Below are positions 20,635 through 33,027 of a stretch of 64,000 nucleotides of DNA, in pieces. The stretch's first letter is position 1. Each line of letters begins with the position of its first letter. A model generated the notes under the pieces. It made no database searches, had not been told where the DNA came from, and saw nothing but the letters and a program-made list of their open reading frames with translations. The position numbers were made by a program, and so were the translations under genes. Source of the DNA: Salticus scenicus (Eukaryota; Arthropoda; Arachnida; Araneae; Salticidae); assembly GCA_963930645.1 (NCBI GenBank), contig OZ005660.1, positions 241,928,836 through 241,992,835 on the forward strand, in the 5' to 3' direction.

Positions 20635-21570
20635 TTTTTCTCTAAATGCGATAGTTTTCAAGATACTTAATAAAAACTGAAATGTGCCCCCTTTAAATGC
20701 CCCCCCCCATGGTTAGGGACTTTTAGTATGTTATTCAGGGCACTTAACTTTATAACTGTGCTCAATTTCTAAGCTACACGATTTTTTTTTTTTTTTTTAT
20801 GTTGGTCGGTTTTGGGTCTTCGTTATCTAGATTTTTACTCATACCGCCACTTGCGCCTGCTAGCCTTAAAATTATTTAAAACTTACAAAACATGCTGTAT
20901 TATCCTTGCGTATTCCCTATGTATATATTTGTTTTTTACATTAGAAAATATTTGACAAGAACCCTTTTAATTGCACACTTTAGTTGATTTTACTATTGCA
21001 AAAAAGAATTTTTCAAGAAAATGTGTTACTTCATCTCCCTATATCTTCGAAACTAATGATCGTACAAACAAAATGTAATATGCATTTTTGTAGGAAATGT
21101 TGCGTAGATTAATTTTGTAATTGGCATTTTTTCTCTAAATGCGATAGTTTTTAAGATATTTAATAAAAACTGAAAATTGCCCCCCCTGCCCCCCGCTCAC
21201 CCCTCACGGGCGGGGACTTTTAGTATGTTGTTCAGGACCCTCTCGGCTGTGAGTGTGCAAAACTTCAAAACTACACGATTTTTTTTTCTATTTTTCCTAT
21301 TTTGACTGGACTTATCCAGATTTTTACTCAAACCGCCACTTGCGCCTACTAGCCTTAAAATTATTTAAAACTTACAAAACATGCTGTATTATCCCTGCAT
21401 ATTCCCTATGTATATATTTGTTTTTTACATTAGAAAATATTTGACAAGAACCCTTTTAATTGCACACTTTAGTTGATTTTACTATTGCAAAAAAGAATTT
21501 TTCAAGAAAATGTGTTATTTCACCTCCCTATATCTTCTAAACTAATGATCGTACAAACAAAATTTAATAT
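20635..21570 (-). repeat. Same satellite in inverted orientation (left segment)
   Basis: Around 20635 the array switches strand. 20635-20822 mirrors the start of the fifth unit, 20823-21313 is a full inverted unit, and 21314-21570 is the first part of another, cut by the element at 21571. This creates a multi-kilobase head-to-head inverted repeat. Confidence 0.88.
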
Positions 21571-22117
21571 CAGAGCCTCCTTAAGTAGATGCCTAGCGAG
21601 TCGCTCGAAAACTTGGCAACAGTACAAGAAGAACATAGCCAGTAGATGGCGCTTGATACCGTGTCGTAAAGTTCTGTTTATTTCCCGCGTTTCAATTGAG
21701 TTCTTCTTGGTTTATGTTTTATTAATTTAACAAATGTGAGAGGTTTTTTTTTTTTTTTTAATAATATGGTGTATTGCGTCGTTCCATTCTGTAAATCGTA
21801 AAATTCGTGGCTTGCAAATATTTCAAGACAAGGTATGTAAACTGCATAAATAATTAATGCAATATTACCAACCCTCCGGATTTTTGAATATCAATAATAT
21901 TTTTCACAAAAAACATTATTTTTATTTATTATCGTAAATTCTGTGATCAAGACGAAGATAAATTTAAAAGAAATTATGATATAAAAATTCGAAGGGTTAC
22001 CTCTGTTAGTAAGTTAGATTTAACAAATAAAATAGTTATGCTTATTACAAAATGAAATGAATTTTTTATTTATTGATGTAGGAATACAGAAAAATAACTT
22101 GTTCTTAGTTATTTTGA

Positions 22118-22204
22118 AGTAACTCTATATTTGAGTATTTTATAGTTTTATTCATAAATTACATTAGTAACTTATGAATAAAACTATAAAATACTCCAAT
22201 ATAG
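22118..22204. repeat. Short-loop hairpin
   Basis: GAGTATTTTATAGTTTTATTCATAA and its complement TTATGAATAAAACTATAAAATACTC face each other across a loop of about 10-12 nt, making a stem of more than 30 bp. Confidence 0.7.
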
Positions 22205-22459
22205 GAACAAGATTGATTTATACTTTTTTAATACCACTGTTTTTTAAAGACTTGTGTAAATGCGTATAAAAATTTGATTATTTCAGTTAAATCGAAACAA
22301 AAGTGTTGGGAATCTTGAAAAGAAAAAATAGAAAATTTTTATTTCTACTTTTGTTCTTTTTAAAAATATTAAGTTTTAAGATTCATAACATTACCTTTAT
22401 TAACCTTGTACCACACAAATTTCGGAGATATAATAGTCAGAAAATTCTCCACATACATA

Positions 22460-22463
22460 CACT

Positions 22464-22494
<31 letters not shown>
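22460..22494. repeat. (CA)n microsatellite
   Basis: About fifteen CA repeats, next to a retroelement-like tail sequence. Confidence 0.85.
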
Positions 22495-22874
22495 TGGCTA
22501 ATTGCCAAAAACTACTTTTTTTGGACTCATGAGACCTTAAAAATATAAATCAGGGGAAAACTCGATATCGAATTTTTCGACCGAACACAATACTTTCATT
22601 ACCTATGGTAGTAGAGTAATGGAAGTAAAAATATTTCAAGGATGTTATTAATTTGTGCTTAAATTTGCCAATCTTTATCAAATTTTTAAAATTGAAACCT
22701 AATACGAGTTTCAAAATACAATTGTGAATTTCCTGCATTTGTTTGTTTTTAAGTTATTCTGATAATAAGTATGCATATAAATCTATCACTAAAAACTAAA
22801 AAAAAATGTTTTTTGTATTCAGGGAACCCCAAAACGTGACTTTATTCAAAAAACCTGAGTTGAAAATAGAGCTT

Positions 22875-22921
<47 letters not shown>

Positions 22922-23326
22922 CTTTGGCTTATAGGTTTGAAAAATTAATTTTCCTTCTTCAACAGTACTCGTCGACATAAAAAAAAGTGTAGCAAAGCAC
23001 TTCCGCCAATTACATTCTACAGAAAAGAACGTTTAGCTTAATTTTGGATAGCCCTGTATGTTTTCAATAAACTATGTGCACATCAGATTGCGCATTTAAA
23101 TTTAGTCTTATATGAAAAACACCTAACACTAAATGAAATTCACTTTCAGCATTTTCCAAGTATATCCGAGATAGACAAACCGACGCGCACAGACCAACCG
23201 CTAAAAACATTATTTTTCATTTCAGGAGACCTCAAAACATGTACATATAACACAACTTTATTTCGAAAATGTCTATCAGTTTCGAAAGCATACCCTCTCG
23301 GAACTGGTAGAGCTAATAAAATCTTG

Positions 23327-23365
<39 letters not shown>

Positions 23366-24241
23366 GTGCGAGAGAAAACTTATACTCAAGAAATCTTTAA
23401 TTTAAAAAAATTAAATCTTAATGGTTATTTATTTATTTACTTATTTTTTGTGACGGACTAGACAAAAGATTGTTTTCTTCTCCAATTTTTATTACTGAAT
23501 GTTAACTTATCTCGTTAATGTGCTGGTCTGTTTTTCTTATAAATAATATAAAATTCTCGATTAAAGAAAAATAATTCACACCTAATAAGGTAAAAATGTA
23601 ACGTAAAGGACATGACCAAAAAAAAAAAAAAAAAAACATGATTTTAATAATTTATCATTATAAATTATTCATTCTAAACTGAAACTCATTTAAAGTTCAG
23701 AGATTTTAATTTTTATAGACGAAACTTTCATCTGATATCTAAATTAAAAAATTTTTTGAAATTTTTATTCAATAAATATGTAAAAAATAATTTAATCACG
23801 TGATAGACATGCCATGTTTTTGCTTATTTAACTTTAAATTTCGTTTTTTAATTAATATATTTAAAAAAAAGGTGTTATTTATTTGATACGTTGTAATTCA
23901 ATTAGTTGAAAAGCTAAAATAGGTCTTGTCCACTTTCGAAGAAAATTAAACCCTATACTTTTTTAAATATAAATATTTGAATATTTTATTGAAAATATTT
24001 ACGATAAAGCACTTTCACATCATTTTTTCAAATTAAAAGAAAAAAAAAATACAATTTTGGACTTTAAATTGAAATTAACAGCTAGATTTTTAGATGAAAA
24101 ATATAACTTATCAATGAAACTGAAGAAAATTGTTGCTCTGCGTAGGTGCTGTCACCTAGCGTTAGTTTTGTCTTTTAAATGTTGCCTAATTTAACATTGG
24201 GATTCGCCACGCGTGAAAGGCATCTACTTAAGGAGGCTCTG

Positions 24242-24510
24242 GTAATATACATTTTTATAGGAAATTTTACGTAGATTAATTTTGTAATTGACATTTTTTC
24301 TCTAAATGTGATAGTTTTTAAGATATTTAATAAAAACTGAAAATTGCCCCCTTAAATGCCCCCCCCTGCCCCCCGCTCACCCCCACGGGCGGGGACTTTT
24401 AGTATGTTGTTCAGGACCCTCTCGGCTATGAGTATGTAAAATTTCAAAACTACACGATTTTTTTCCTCTATTCGTCAAATTTTGGCCTTCGTTGCCTGGA
24501 CTATATAACA
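24242..24510 (-). repeat. Inverted satellite, remainder of the unit split by the nested element
   Basis: Resumes GTAATATACATTTTTATAGG exactly where 21570 stopped and runs to the CTACACGATTTTTTTCC end of a unit. Confidence 0.85.
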
Positions 24511-24928
24511 TATTGAAATATTAGTACCTGATATTATATCCTGATGACTCATCTTATATCAGGTAATTTGTTTAGACATTTGAAAACAAATTTGACTTAA
24601 AATTATGATATAATTGTGATCATTCGCCTTTTAATTAGTATATTAGTTAGATGTTTATTTTGTTAAATATCACCGTTTGAAATGAAATTGGTCGAACTGA
24701 TAACATGTAATTATCAGTTCAATCATTTTTATAATGATAATATCGATGAATATATTTATTACACACTACATTTTGAATATTATACTGAGATATATTTACA
24801 TAGAATAGATTGCATTATGTAGACTGCTGATTAAGTAGTACACATACATTCTGAGTGAAGTTAATTTGAATTTATAAAAACAAGAATTAATTTTTGTTAA
24901 TTGTGAATAATAATACAGTTTATGGTAT

Positions 24929-25490
24929 GACTTAGCCAGTGCCTGATTTAAGGCAGGGCATTCGGGGCATGTGCCCTGGGCCCTCACACTGAGGGGGCCT
25001 CTAAGAAATTCCATCATATATTTAAAAAATTGTTAAAATGAAAAATATCCAAATTTGTTATAATAATCGTTATTTTTTGTTTTTCCGTCAATGGATGGAG
25101 GTATTCCTGCACTGTTTTATAAATCGACAGTATGATCTTTCAAAGAAACTATCAGAAAAATTGCAATATTTTCGCTAAACGCAAATACAACTGCATACTA
25201 TCGATACTGCATACCAAACTCTTATCAAGGCTAACTAAATCCGAGGCACACACTGCAGAGCAGATACGCAGGCTCGACGTACCGTGATTCTATAGACAAG
25301 CATAGGATTTACTTAAGCCTTACTCTTACTAATAAAATTAAAAATGAAGTGAAGTAAAGAGAATCTTTAGACTCATGAAGCAAAAATATGCGGTTTGTTT
25401 TGTTTGTTGTAATAAAGTACGAGGAAAAGGGGCCCACTGAACATGAGTGCACTGGGCCTCCAAGTGAGTAAATCGGTCCCTGGACTTAGC
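24929..25490. mobile_element. hAT-like element with exact 8-bp duplication (GACTTAGC)
   Basis: Element 24937-25482 (546 bp) is flanked by GACTTAGC on both sides. The left end is CAGTGCCTGATTTAAGGC; the right end inverted is CAGGGACCGATTTA. The GCCCTGGGCCC core near both ends relates it to the 158-bp and 179-bp elements at 11.76 and 37.06 kb. It is non-coding, so probably a longer non-autonomous relative. Confidence 0.8.
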
Positions 25491-25699
25491 GTTTTTTTTT
25501 AATAAATCAATAATTTGGCACAATTTTGCTATTATCCTTGGAATTTACAAACCGTTAGGAAAGGAAAGTTTATCAAAGAATGCCATACTCAAAATGGCAG
25601 AAAATGAAATTGCATCAAAATACATTTTTTAAAAAAATTGAATGCAAAAAATGTATAAAGTACAATTAAAAAAAAACAGTTGAAAAGCTCAAAATTATA

Positions 25700-26905
25700 A
25701 ATAATCACAGTTTAAAGAAGATCGAAGAGAAATGAAGGAACAGTGTTTCTTGGAAAGTTCTCTAGTTATGAAGTTTATCCTATGCCAGCTGGACCATAGC
25801 TTCAGTGCACGAAATTGATTTTGTGCCTGTAGACGTGGGCTTGCTAGCGATTTTTATTAATATCGACATCAGATAGAAGAAGAAAGAGGAGGATAAGCTT
25901 ACTGAAGACACGGTTCCTTGTGACATGCTGTAAATAAATCTAAAAATAGATCAGCATTGAAATTTGACATTCGATTTTTTTGTATCCTTTTCAGTTGTTT
26001 GCCATTCGAACTTTTGTATGTTTTTTTAATTTTATGGTGTTTGTTTATAAAAATTTTGTTATAGTTCATTTATTTTATTTATTTATTTATTATTATTATT
26101 TTTTATTTGTAGATAGGGTAAGTGCACCAGTGATTGACACTTTTAGAGTAATCTCTGATGTTTTTAATGTTCTAGTCATCAGAAAAAATTTTCAGAAATC
26201 TTAAGTTAGTACATATGGCATGAAAGACATTCAGAACCACATACATGTTAAAATATATACATTTTATAACAATTAGTTTTTTTTTATGAATTTTTATTTG
26301 ACACCCACTCAATGTTCCAGTAATTGACACTGCCAGTTTTTCATTTTATCAGTAATTGGACCCCTATGTTTCATTGTTTGACACTGCTAGTTATTAATTT
26401 TATCAGTTATTTGAACCCTATGCTCCAGTGTTTGACAAAAAAATGTTAAAATTCTTATACGTAAAATATGATTTTATGATTTTTATTATTTATTAATTAT
26501 TTCGGGATAGATGTCAATTAGCGAAGCATGCCAATCACTGGAGCACCTACCCTATAGCTTTATCTGACGAATTTGTAATAAGCAATTTCAGTGTATAAAT
26601 CTATAATTCCAAAAAATTGCACATTATCCTTAAATATTAAAATATGTATTTATATAGTTACTGTTTAGAAAAGACTGAAGAAGAAAAGAAAGAGCAGTTT
26701 TCCTCAGAAAGTTCTCCATTTGTGAAGTCTTTGCATCCTACACCAGCTGGAACATATCTATAGTGCACAAAATTGTTTTCGTGCCTGTAGATGTGGGCTT
26801 GCTAGCTCATTTCATAAAAACTGATGTCAGATGGAAGAAAAGGGAGGAAAAGCTTATTGAAGAAAGAAAGTTCATCATGACATGCAGTAAATAAATCTTT
26901 TCTTA
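25700..26905. repeat. Duplicated ~230-bp segment around a MITE
   Basis: 25708-25940 and 26668-26900 share long blocks (GTGCCTGTAGA, GTGGGCTTGCTAGC, GGAAAGCTTA-type, GACATGC...GTAAATAAATCT) in direct orientation. Translations are broken in all frames, so they may be two halves of a decayed coding repeat. The MITE at 26114-26554 lies between them. Confidence 0.6.
26114..26554. mobile_element. MITE with GGGTAAGTGC-type ends
   Basis: GGGTAAGTGCACCAGTGATTG at the left is inverted at the right as CCAATCACTGGAGCACCTACCC, with TA on both outer sides. The interior repeats the CCAGT-ATTGACACTG motif several times. 441 bp, no ORF. Confidence 0.65.
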
Positions 26906-27513
26906 AAATAGGTAAACATTTATTTAATTTTCTTGCATTCTTTTGAATTGTTCGCCATTTGAACTTTTGTATGTTTTTTAATTTTATGGTGTTATTTATT
27001 TTGCTATTACTTAATTTTTATGATAATATTCAATTGTTTCATTCAAATCAAACATAGTTTGATCAATTAGCAACAATTCAGCTTTAGTCCAAAGAAAAAA
27101 CACATTTTTCATTAATTGGCAACTTTTCGCTTACACTCCTTGTCTGAGAATTTTACATATTACACATAAATTTAATGAGATAAAATTTTTAAAAATGCTC
27201 CATGCAAAATAATTTTTAATTCTTCTGCTGAGATCTTAATCATGAGAGACTTGGAGATTTAATCACCACACACCGAAAATTTTTAAGTTATACTTCATTT
27301 TTAACAAATTGTTTTTGAAGACTTAGCCTCATCTAGTAAATTTAAAAATTACAATTTAAGTATAAGTTTATTATTACCGTCAAGAGAAAAAGAAAAAAAA
27401 GCATAGCATCCTAAAATGTTTAAAAAGTGAAATATTTGTGGCTGCAGCTATGGGTCTGCTAGCATATTTCACAAATATCATGAAACGAAAGAAAACAGAA
27501 GAGAATATAAGAA

Positions 27514-27712
27514 AGAACTGGCGTTTTAAAGTAATAAGTACACAACTTTGAATAAACACCATAAAATGCTATGAATTCACAATAATTGTTTTGGATCGAA
27601 AGAATACATGACCCTTCATCAGGCGAACAAAGGAAGCACGAGTGCTGCAGCAAAGTGGCAACACATGCTGCCGCTTTGATATCAGCATTTGTGCTTACCG
27701 ACAGTGACACGA
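27514..27712 (+). repeat. Half-palindromic MITE copy (CATAAAATGC family)
   Basis: Shares AGAACTGGCGTTTTAAAG, TTTGAATAAACACCATAAAA and GACCCTTCATCAGGCGAAC with copies at 7781-7885, 9017-9136 and 29270-29550, and more distantly with 44.52-44.74 kb. Confidence 0.7.
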
Positions 27713-28145
27713 TCTAATTAAAGAGAAAGCAAGAGACAGAAGAAAACATCCACTACCGATGGCATGGACCATGAGGAAGTAAGCTGATGAAGGAGGAAAC
27801 CCCCTCACAAAAGCAGCTATTCAGACTTCCATAAAGCTGTAATGTAAGGTTTTATTCTTTACAAAATTTTCAGCAAATCGCTAAAATTGATGCCAAGATC
27901 AACATTTGCGTCGGCTACAAACTTGGCAGCCTGACGAGATTAGTAATCGAATTTGGTGACAAATATTTCTTCAGGAGAGCCAGAATTTGTAAACCTTTTC
28001 TCAATTTTATCAGAATTATTTGTTTTGGTAAAATGTATCATTTCTCACCACTAATTTTTGCCTACAAGAATAAAAGTAGGCAATTCATACTGAAATGATT
28101 TTCATTGAACACTAAGCTGTGTTTAATATTTAAACTTAAAAACTT

Positions 28146-28346
28146 GTTCACATACCATAAAATTAATAAAACCACTACCAGTTTCAAAAGGACATGGTTT
28201 TTCTTTTTCAGGTGCAAAGCACTTGACAAAGATTGCTATTACCTTGGAGAAAAAAGCAAGACTGGTGGTTTTTGTACCAGAAGAAGAAAGGCCATGTCTT
28301 TTTGAAACTGGTAATGCTTTCATAATTTTATGGTGTATGAAAAAGT
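28146..28346. repeat. Foldback repeat ~200 bp
   Basis: CCAGTTTCAAAAGGACATGG is inverted as CCATGTCTTTTTGAAACTGG. The similarity extends outward through CATACCATAAAATTAAT and its complement, giving ~55-bp arms. The short ORFs on both strands here are by-products. Confidence 0.65.
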
Positions 28347-29269
28347 TTTTTAAATTTAAATATTCATTGTACACCAGTTTTTTTTATTTTTGTACTGTCT
28401 AAGCTGAGTATTTGCCAATGGTATTTTCTGTAATAAGCCATAGAAAATTCCTGAAAAATTTACAATTGGCGGTATATATAATTTTATCATCAGGACTGTT
28501 GTGGTTGGAGTAGCTTTTTTTTTTTTTTTTTGCTTGTTTTCAGGAATGTTCATGGACTAGAACCTGCCTGTTTAGTTACAAATCAATTACCTCACACAAA
28601 AATATCAATGTTTCCATAACCATATGTATATTCCAATAGATGTATAAGGAAGTCGTGGTGTCCACGTCAGATTCTTTTTTTTAATGCTAGCTAAGCAAGC
28701 ATACATATATGGTACCGTGACCACTGCTATACAGATTTTCATGCAAAATGTGTAAGTTGTATCCAGTGATGTTTTTTTCTCTTTTGGTTTTAATGGTTGC
28801 AAAGTGAGTTCACATGCATGGAAGTGATCGCTACTATACAGATTTCTATGCATAGTGAAATAGCTCAATTTTAAATATTTGTTTTATTAATCTTAAAAAT
28901 AGGCTCTCATATTAAGGAAGTAGTAATAAAAAATATGTACAACTGTATTAAAATATAGCTATAATTTAATAAAATGCATGTACGTGTAACATCGTTAAGG
29001 CAATTAATTCGTCATTTAATAAAGATTTTCTTTTTCAAGTTTAAATTATTAAAATAAATATGGCTGCAATATTGACAAGTAAGTTATACTAGGGTGCCTT
29101 GATAGAAAGAACGACAACATACGAAGGACTGTCATTGGCCAAAATTTCTATTTTACCAAATCTATGGGGGAAAAAAATGATCAGGTGTACTTTGAAAATT
29201 AAGTGAATGACAGTAAATTTTACTCTTTATTATTTTTTTTTTTAATAGGAAAATGTATTATTAGAAAAT

Positions 29270-29550
29270 TTAAACACCATAGAAGCAAACACTCGCAACA
29301 ATTGTTTCAGGTTAAAAAAAAAAAAACCTTTCATCAGGCAAAAAAAGTACACACAAGTGCTGTAAAAGAAGCGACAACACACTGTTGCAGGTTGCACTGT
29401 GTTGCCGCTTTGTAACAGCACTCGTGCCTACTTTATTCACTTGACGAAGGGCTAGGTTTTCTTTTGACCCGAAACAACTGTTGGAAGTTCTTGCTTTTAT
29501 GGTGTTTATTCAAAGTTTTGTAATTATTACTTTTAAACGCCAGTTCTTTT
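29270..29550. mobile_element. Palindromic MITE (CATAAAATGC family), most complete copy
   Basis: The left arm (TAAACACCATAGAAGC, CAACAATTGTTTCAGG) and right arm (CCCGAAACAACTGTTGG, GCTTTTATGGTGTTTA) are inverted around about 29395. The right arm runs out to ACGCCAGTTCTT. Flanking duplications were not resolved. Confidence 0.7.
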
Positions 29551-29569
29551 ATGCTCTTTTATAATGTAC

Positions 29570-31130
29570 TAGCAGGCTTTGCCTGCTTCACTGGTCTTTA
29601 TATTGAAATGAATTTTCAAAACGCTATACCATTAATAATTTAAAAAAATCATTGAAATCAGTCAAAATCTAAGTTAAAGTTCTCGGTACCTTCGGTAAAG
29701 GTTTTTCCACTTGCCTTGCCACACTTCACAAAATCCCTTTATAGTACATGTTGCATACATATACCTAACTAACACATTAAAAATCAGGATCCTGAGATTA
29801 TTTGAAGCAGCGCTATATTTTAAAACGTGTTTTTACCCCCTCCCCGCTCTTAAATGGAAGAAGGAGGAGGAAATTTTGCTAAATAATTTTATATTATGAG
29901 TTCGATATATATAACTGACCCACACATCGAAAATCTCCTTCTTAAGATAATTTACTGCAGAGTTTACCCCCACCCCTAAGGGGTGGTGGTGTGGAATTTC
30001 ACAAAATCACTTTGTAGTGTGTGTGGAATATGCATAAGCAGTCCACACATCAAAAAATGCCATTCTAAGATTATTTGGAACAGAGTTACGCATGCAAACA
30101 TGTTTTTTAATCTCCCCCCCCAACCCTCAAGAGGGGAGATGGCACGGAATTTCAAATAATCCCTTTGTAGTTTGTGTGTGTTGAATACACATAACCAATC
30201 GACATATCAAAAAATCACTTTCATGAGATAATTCATAGCTGCTGTTTTTAATCTTTTAAATCAAAATTCACATTAGTATTTTTGAATGGAATATGTTATA
30301 TATATTTTCGACGATTCGTATTACTAAAATCAGCTATAAAATTTTTCCAGTTTAAGTCCCCGCCAAAAACAGTAGACTTGGTATCTATGTAATTTGGAGC
30401 AGTTACACTTTAAAAGGTGCTTTTGCCCCCTACTCAACACCCTTAAAGGGAGGAAAGGAGAAATTTCACAAAATACCTTCATTGTGCGTGTTGGAAACTC
30501 ATAACCAGCCCGCACATAAAAAATCACCTAAGATAGTTCAGAGCAGATTTGTACTAGGAAACATGTTTTCTCCTCTCCAACCCCCAAGGGGGAAAATGTG
30601 GAATTTTACAAAATCTCTTTGTAGTATATGTCTTGAGAAAGCATAACCAATCGACATGTTAAAAAATCACTATCCTGAGATAATTTGGAGTGGAGTTTCT
30701 CTTATAAACATATTTTTGCCTCCCTATCGACCTGCAAAGGAGGGAGGAAGAAATTGCGTAAAAATACCTTTACAGTGCGTGTTGGGACGGTATAAACAAC
30801 CGACACATAAAATTAATCTTGCTGAGATAAATTGAAGGAAAGTTATGCTTGGAAATAGTTTTATTGCCCCCCCCCCCCCAATTGGGAACTTTTGCAAAAT
30901 CCTGTTACAATAGGTGTCAGGCATACATAAATAAGCCACACACTAAAATTTGTGATTCTATATATTTCCCGGGACAAATTTAGCGCTAAAAGGGGGACTT
31001 AAATTTGCCCACTCGTAACTCCTCCCCAAAATCGAAAATTGCAGAAAACCAATAACGATTTTTTGGAAATATCCTCAAGTTGACTCTTAGTGGTTTTCTA
31101 TATCTTTGTGCTATTATTGGTAGAGTTTAA
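29570..31130 (+). repeat. Degenerate tandem array of ~150-165-bp units
   Basis: It starts TACTAGCAGGCTTTGCCTGC. Then nine or so diverged units follow, each with CACACATCAAAAAATC, GATAATTTGGAGCAGAGTT, a TTTTTGCCCCC block, an AAAGGGAGG block and TTTCACAAAATCCCTTTGTAG. It continues beyond a piggyBac MITE to about 31.71 kb, where it ends TTTATATATATAGATT. The overall form resembles a Helitron-like or SINE-like repeat, but the class is not established. No genes. Confidence 0.6.
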
Positions 31131-31369
31131 CCCTCGCTTTCCCAAGATGGAATCATTTTGACCCCATTTTGAAGTGAAATTTAGTTAAGCCCGCCTCATT
31201 CAAGAAGTGCACTAATTCGTCAGAGATAGCAAACATAACCAGTGGAATGTTGCAACTTCTAAATTGTACAAAAAGGTGCTGTGCTGGTGATTTTCGCCAA
31301 ACATGCCAAGCGGCACCTGAAAGCGATTTTTCTGCAGTAACGCCTTGATGTTGGGAGAGCGAGGCTTAA
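31127..31369. mobile_element. piggyBac-like MITE with TTAA duplication, copy 2
   Basis: The 235-bp element 31131-31365 is flanked by TTAA and inverted relative to copy 1 at 5756-5990. Ends are CCCTCGCTTTCCCAAGAT and a slightly mutated ATGTTGGGAGAGCGAGGC. It sits inside the degenerate tandem array. Confidence 0.78.
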
Positions 31370-31709
31370 TTAAAAAATGCGTATTTTCTAAATTTGCCTC
31401 CAAAAATCATTTTTACCCCCTTAAAAATCCGGAATTCGAAAATTGCAGAAAATAATTTTTTTTTTTTTTTTTTTTTTTTTGTACTCAAGTCTAGTCTCTC
31501 CCTCTGAAATTTTTTCACCGTGAAGCAATTTGGAGCAGAGTTATGTTTATAAAAATGTTTTTCCTCTCTGATTTTGCAAAATCCTGTCCTAGTGGTCATC
31601 AAGGTCCTAAAACCAACGTGCTCACCAAAATTTTCACCTGTATCTTCCATAGAATCGCCACGACTGTGTTGAGTCAGTAATCAGTGAGTTTACTCTTTTA
31701 TATATATAG

Positions 31710-33027
31710 ATTATTTATTGTTAAAATAAGTTATTTTGGTGGATACATCTCAAATACTTATATCAACATTTTTATTAGAGTATATCAGGTATACTTCGAA
31801 AATTAAGTGGATATCCTTAATTACTGTAAATTTTACTTTTTAATTTCATGTTTTCAGATAGCAAAATGTAGCCTTTAGAAGTTATTTTGAAGAATCCATC
31901 TAAATTATCACAGATATCAATGTTTTTCTTACAGTGAATTATGATTAAGCTTTTAATGAATAACATATATTTCTAAATTAAAGTCCATTCAAGTTGTAAC
32001 GATCTAACAGGCTACAAAAAAGGCCTCTGAATGGAGAATTGTTTGCATGAATATTTAAAAATGAAATGTTATATATATATATAAAAAATATTAAGATTAT
32101 ATAAATACTTTTAAATGTTTGGACATAGTTCATTTTTACTAAAACAAGATTATTACTGAAATAAATTGAGTTAAAAATAATTTACATAAAAATAATTAGA
32201 AATTTCATTCAAAGGAAGATATTATAATACATGCAATTAATTATATTATCAATGTAATCAATCTATACTTGCACAACATTTGAATTAGTTCAATTTTTAG
32301 AAAGTGAGCCTTATTTATTTATTAATCTAAATAAGTAAATAGAAGAAAATCAATGTGTTGCTATTTTAAAAATTAATTGAGCTAAATAAATAAAACTGTG
32401 CATGCTATACTTAATTTCAGAGTTAGGCAAAGAAAAAAAAAATCTGCATTAATCAAAATTAACATTACCTAACAAACATTTTACTTAATTACTTATGTTT
32501 GTAATTACTCAGTAATTACTTAAGTACATCATTACTTTACCAAGGATTATTTTTTTTCCCTTAACGAAAACAAGACAGAAAGAAAGAATACTTCAGAAGA
32601 AATATGTAAAAGTATAAATTAATTTATTTGAATAAAAATAATTTATATTGAATAAAGAAAATTATTGAATGATAAAGTTAATAAATTGTGGAGAAATTTA
32701 TTATGATACGTTTACATATTGGTAAAAAAAGTTATCTGTAATAAATTTGTATTTTTATTTAGCACATTTTAAACATAAAAGAAGAAAAAACGTCTTCTGT
32801 AAAATAATCGCCTTTTATTCAATTAAATGTGAAGAAAATTATTTTTTTTTTTATAAAACAAAATGTTTTATTTTTATACTACGATAAGAACGCAAGTTCA
32901 AGTACGGTGGATGTGAATCGATGATTCATTCATTCTTGATTCATTCTGACAGGTTTGATTCAATCAAAGATTAGTTTCCACATTTCATATTTATCGTCAC
33001 AAAATGCCGTCTCGCGCCAAGCATCTG
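31710..33027. other. AT-rich sub-terminal region of the 15.6-kb element
   Basis: No gene seen. Near the right end GATTCATTCATTC and TGATTCATTCTGAC motifs repeat, possibly sub-terminal protein-binding repeats. Confidence 0.45.

Larger units (their letters stand above)
21571..24241 (+). mobile_element. 2.67-kb TIR element nested in the satellite, with decayed THAP-like exon
   Basis: Ends CAGAGCCTCCTTAAGTAGAT and the exact complement (ATCTACTTAAGGAGGCTCTG) bound the element. The satellite sequence on both sides rejoins, with a duplicated (G/T)TAATAT giving a 7-8 bp target duplication. Near the left end (21766 onward) MVYCVVPFCKS is followed by a stop, and in the next frame by RGLQIFQDK before a CAAG/GTATGT splice-donor-like site. 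This resembles the start of a THAP zinc finger, as found in P-type and related transposases. Otherwise there is no coding sequence; poly-A runs, a (CA)n tract and retroelement-like tails fill the interior. Confidence 0.7.

Noticed and set aside
18552..21444. Recurring 60-88-aa ORFs in the satellite as a small gene family
   Set aside because: They recur only because the 500-bp unit recurs, they include poly-A/T derived Phe/Lys runs, and their starts shift between units.
18070..24510. CRISPR-like array
   Set aside because: Units are ~500 bp, contiguous and without spacers, in a eukaryotic context.
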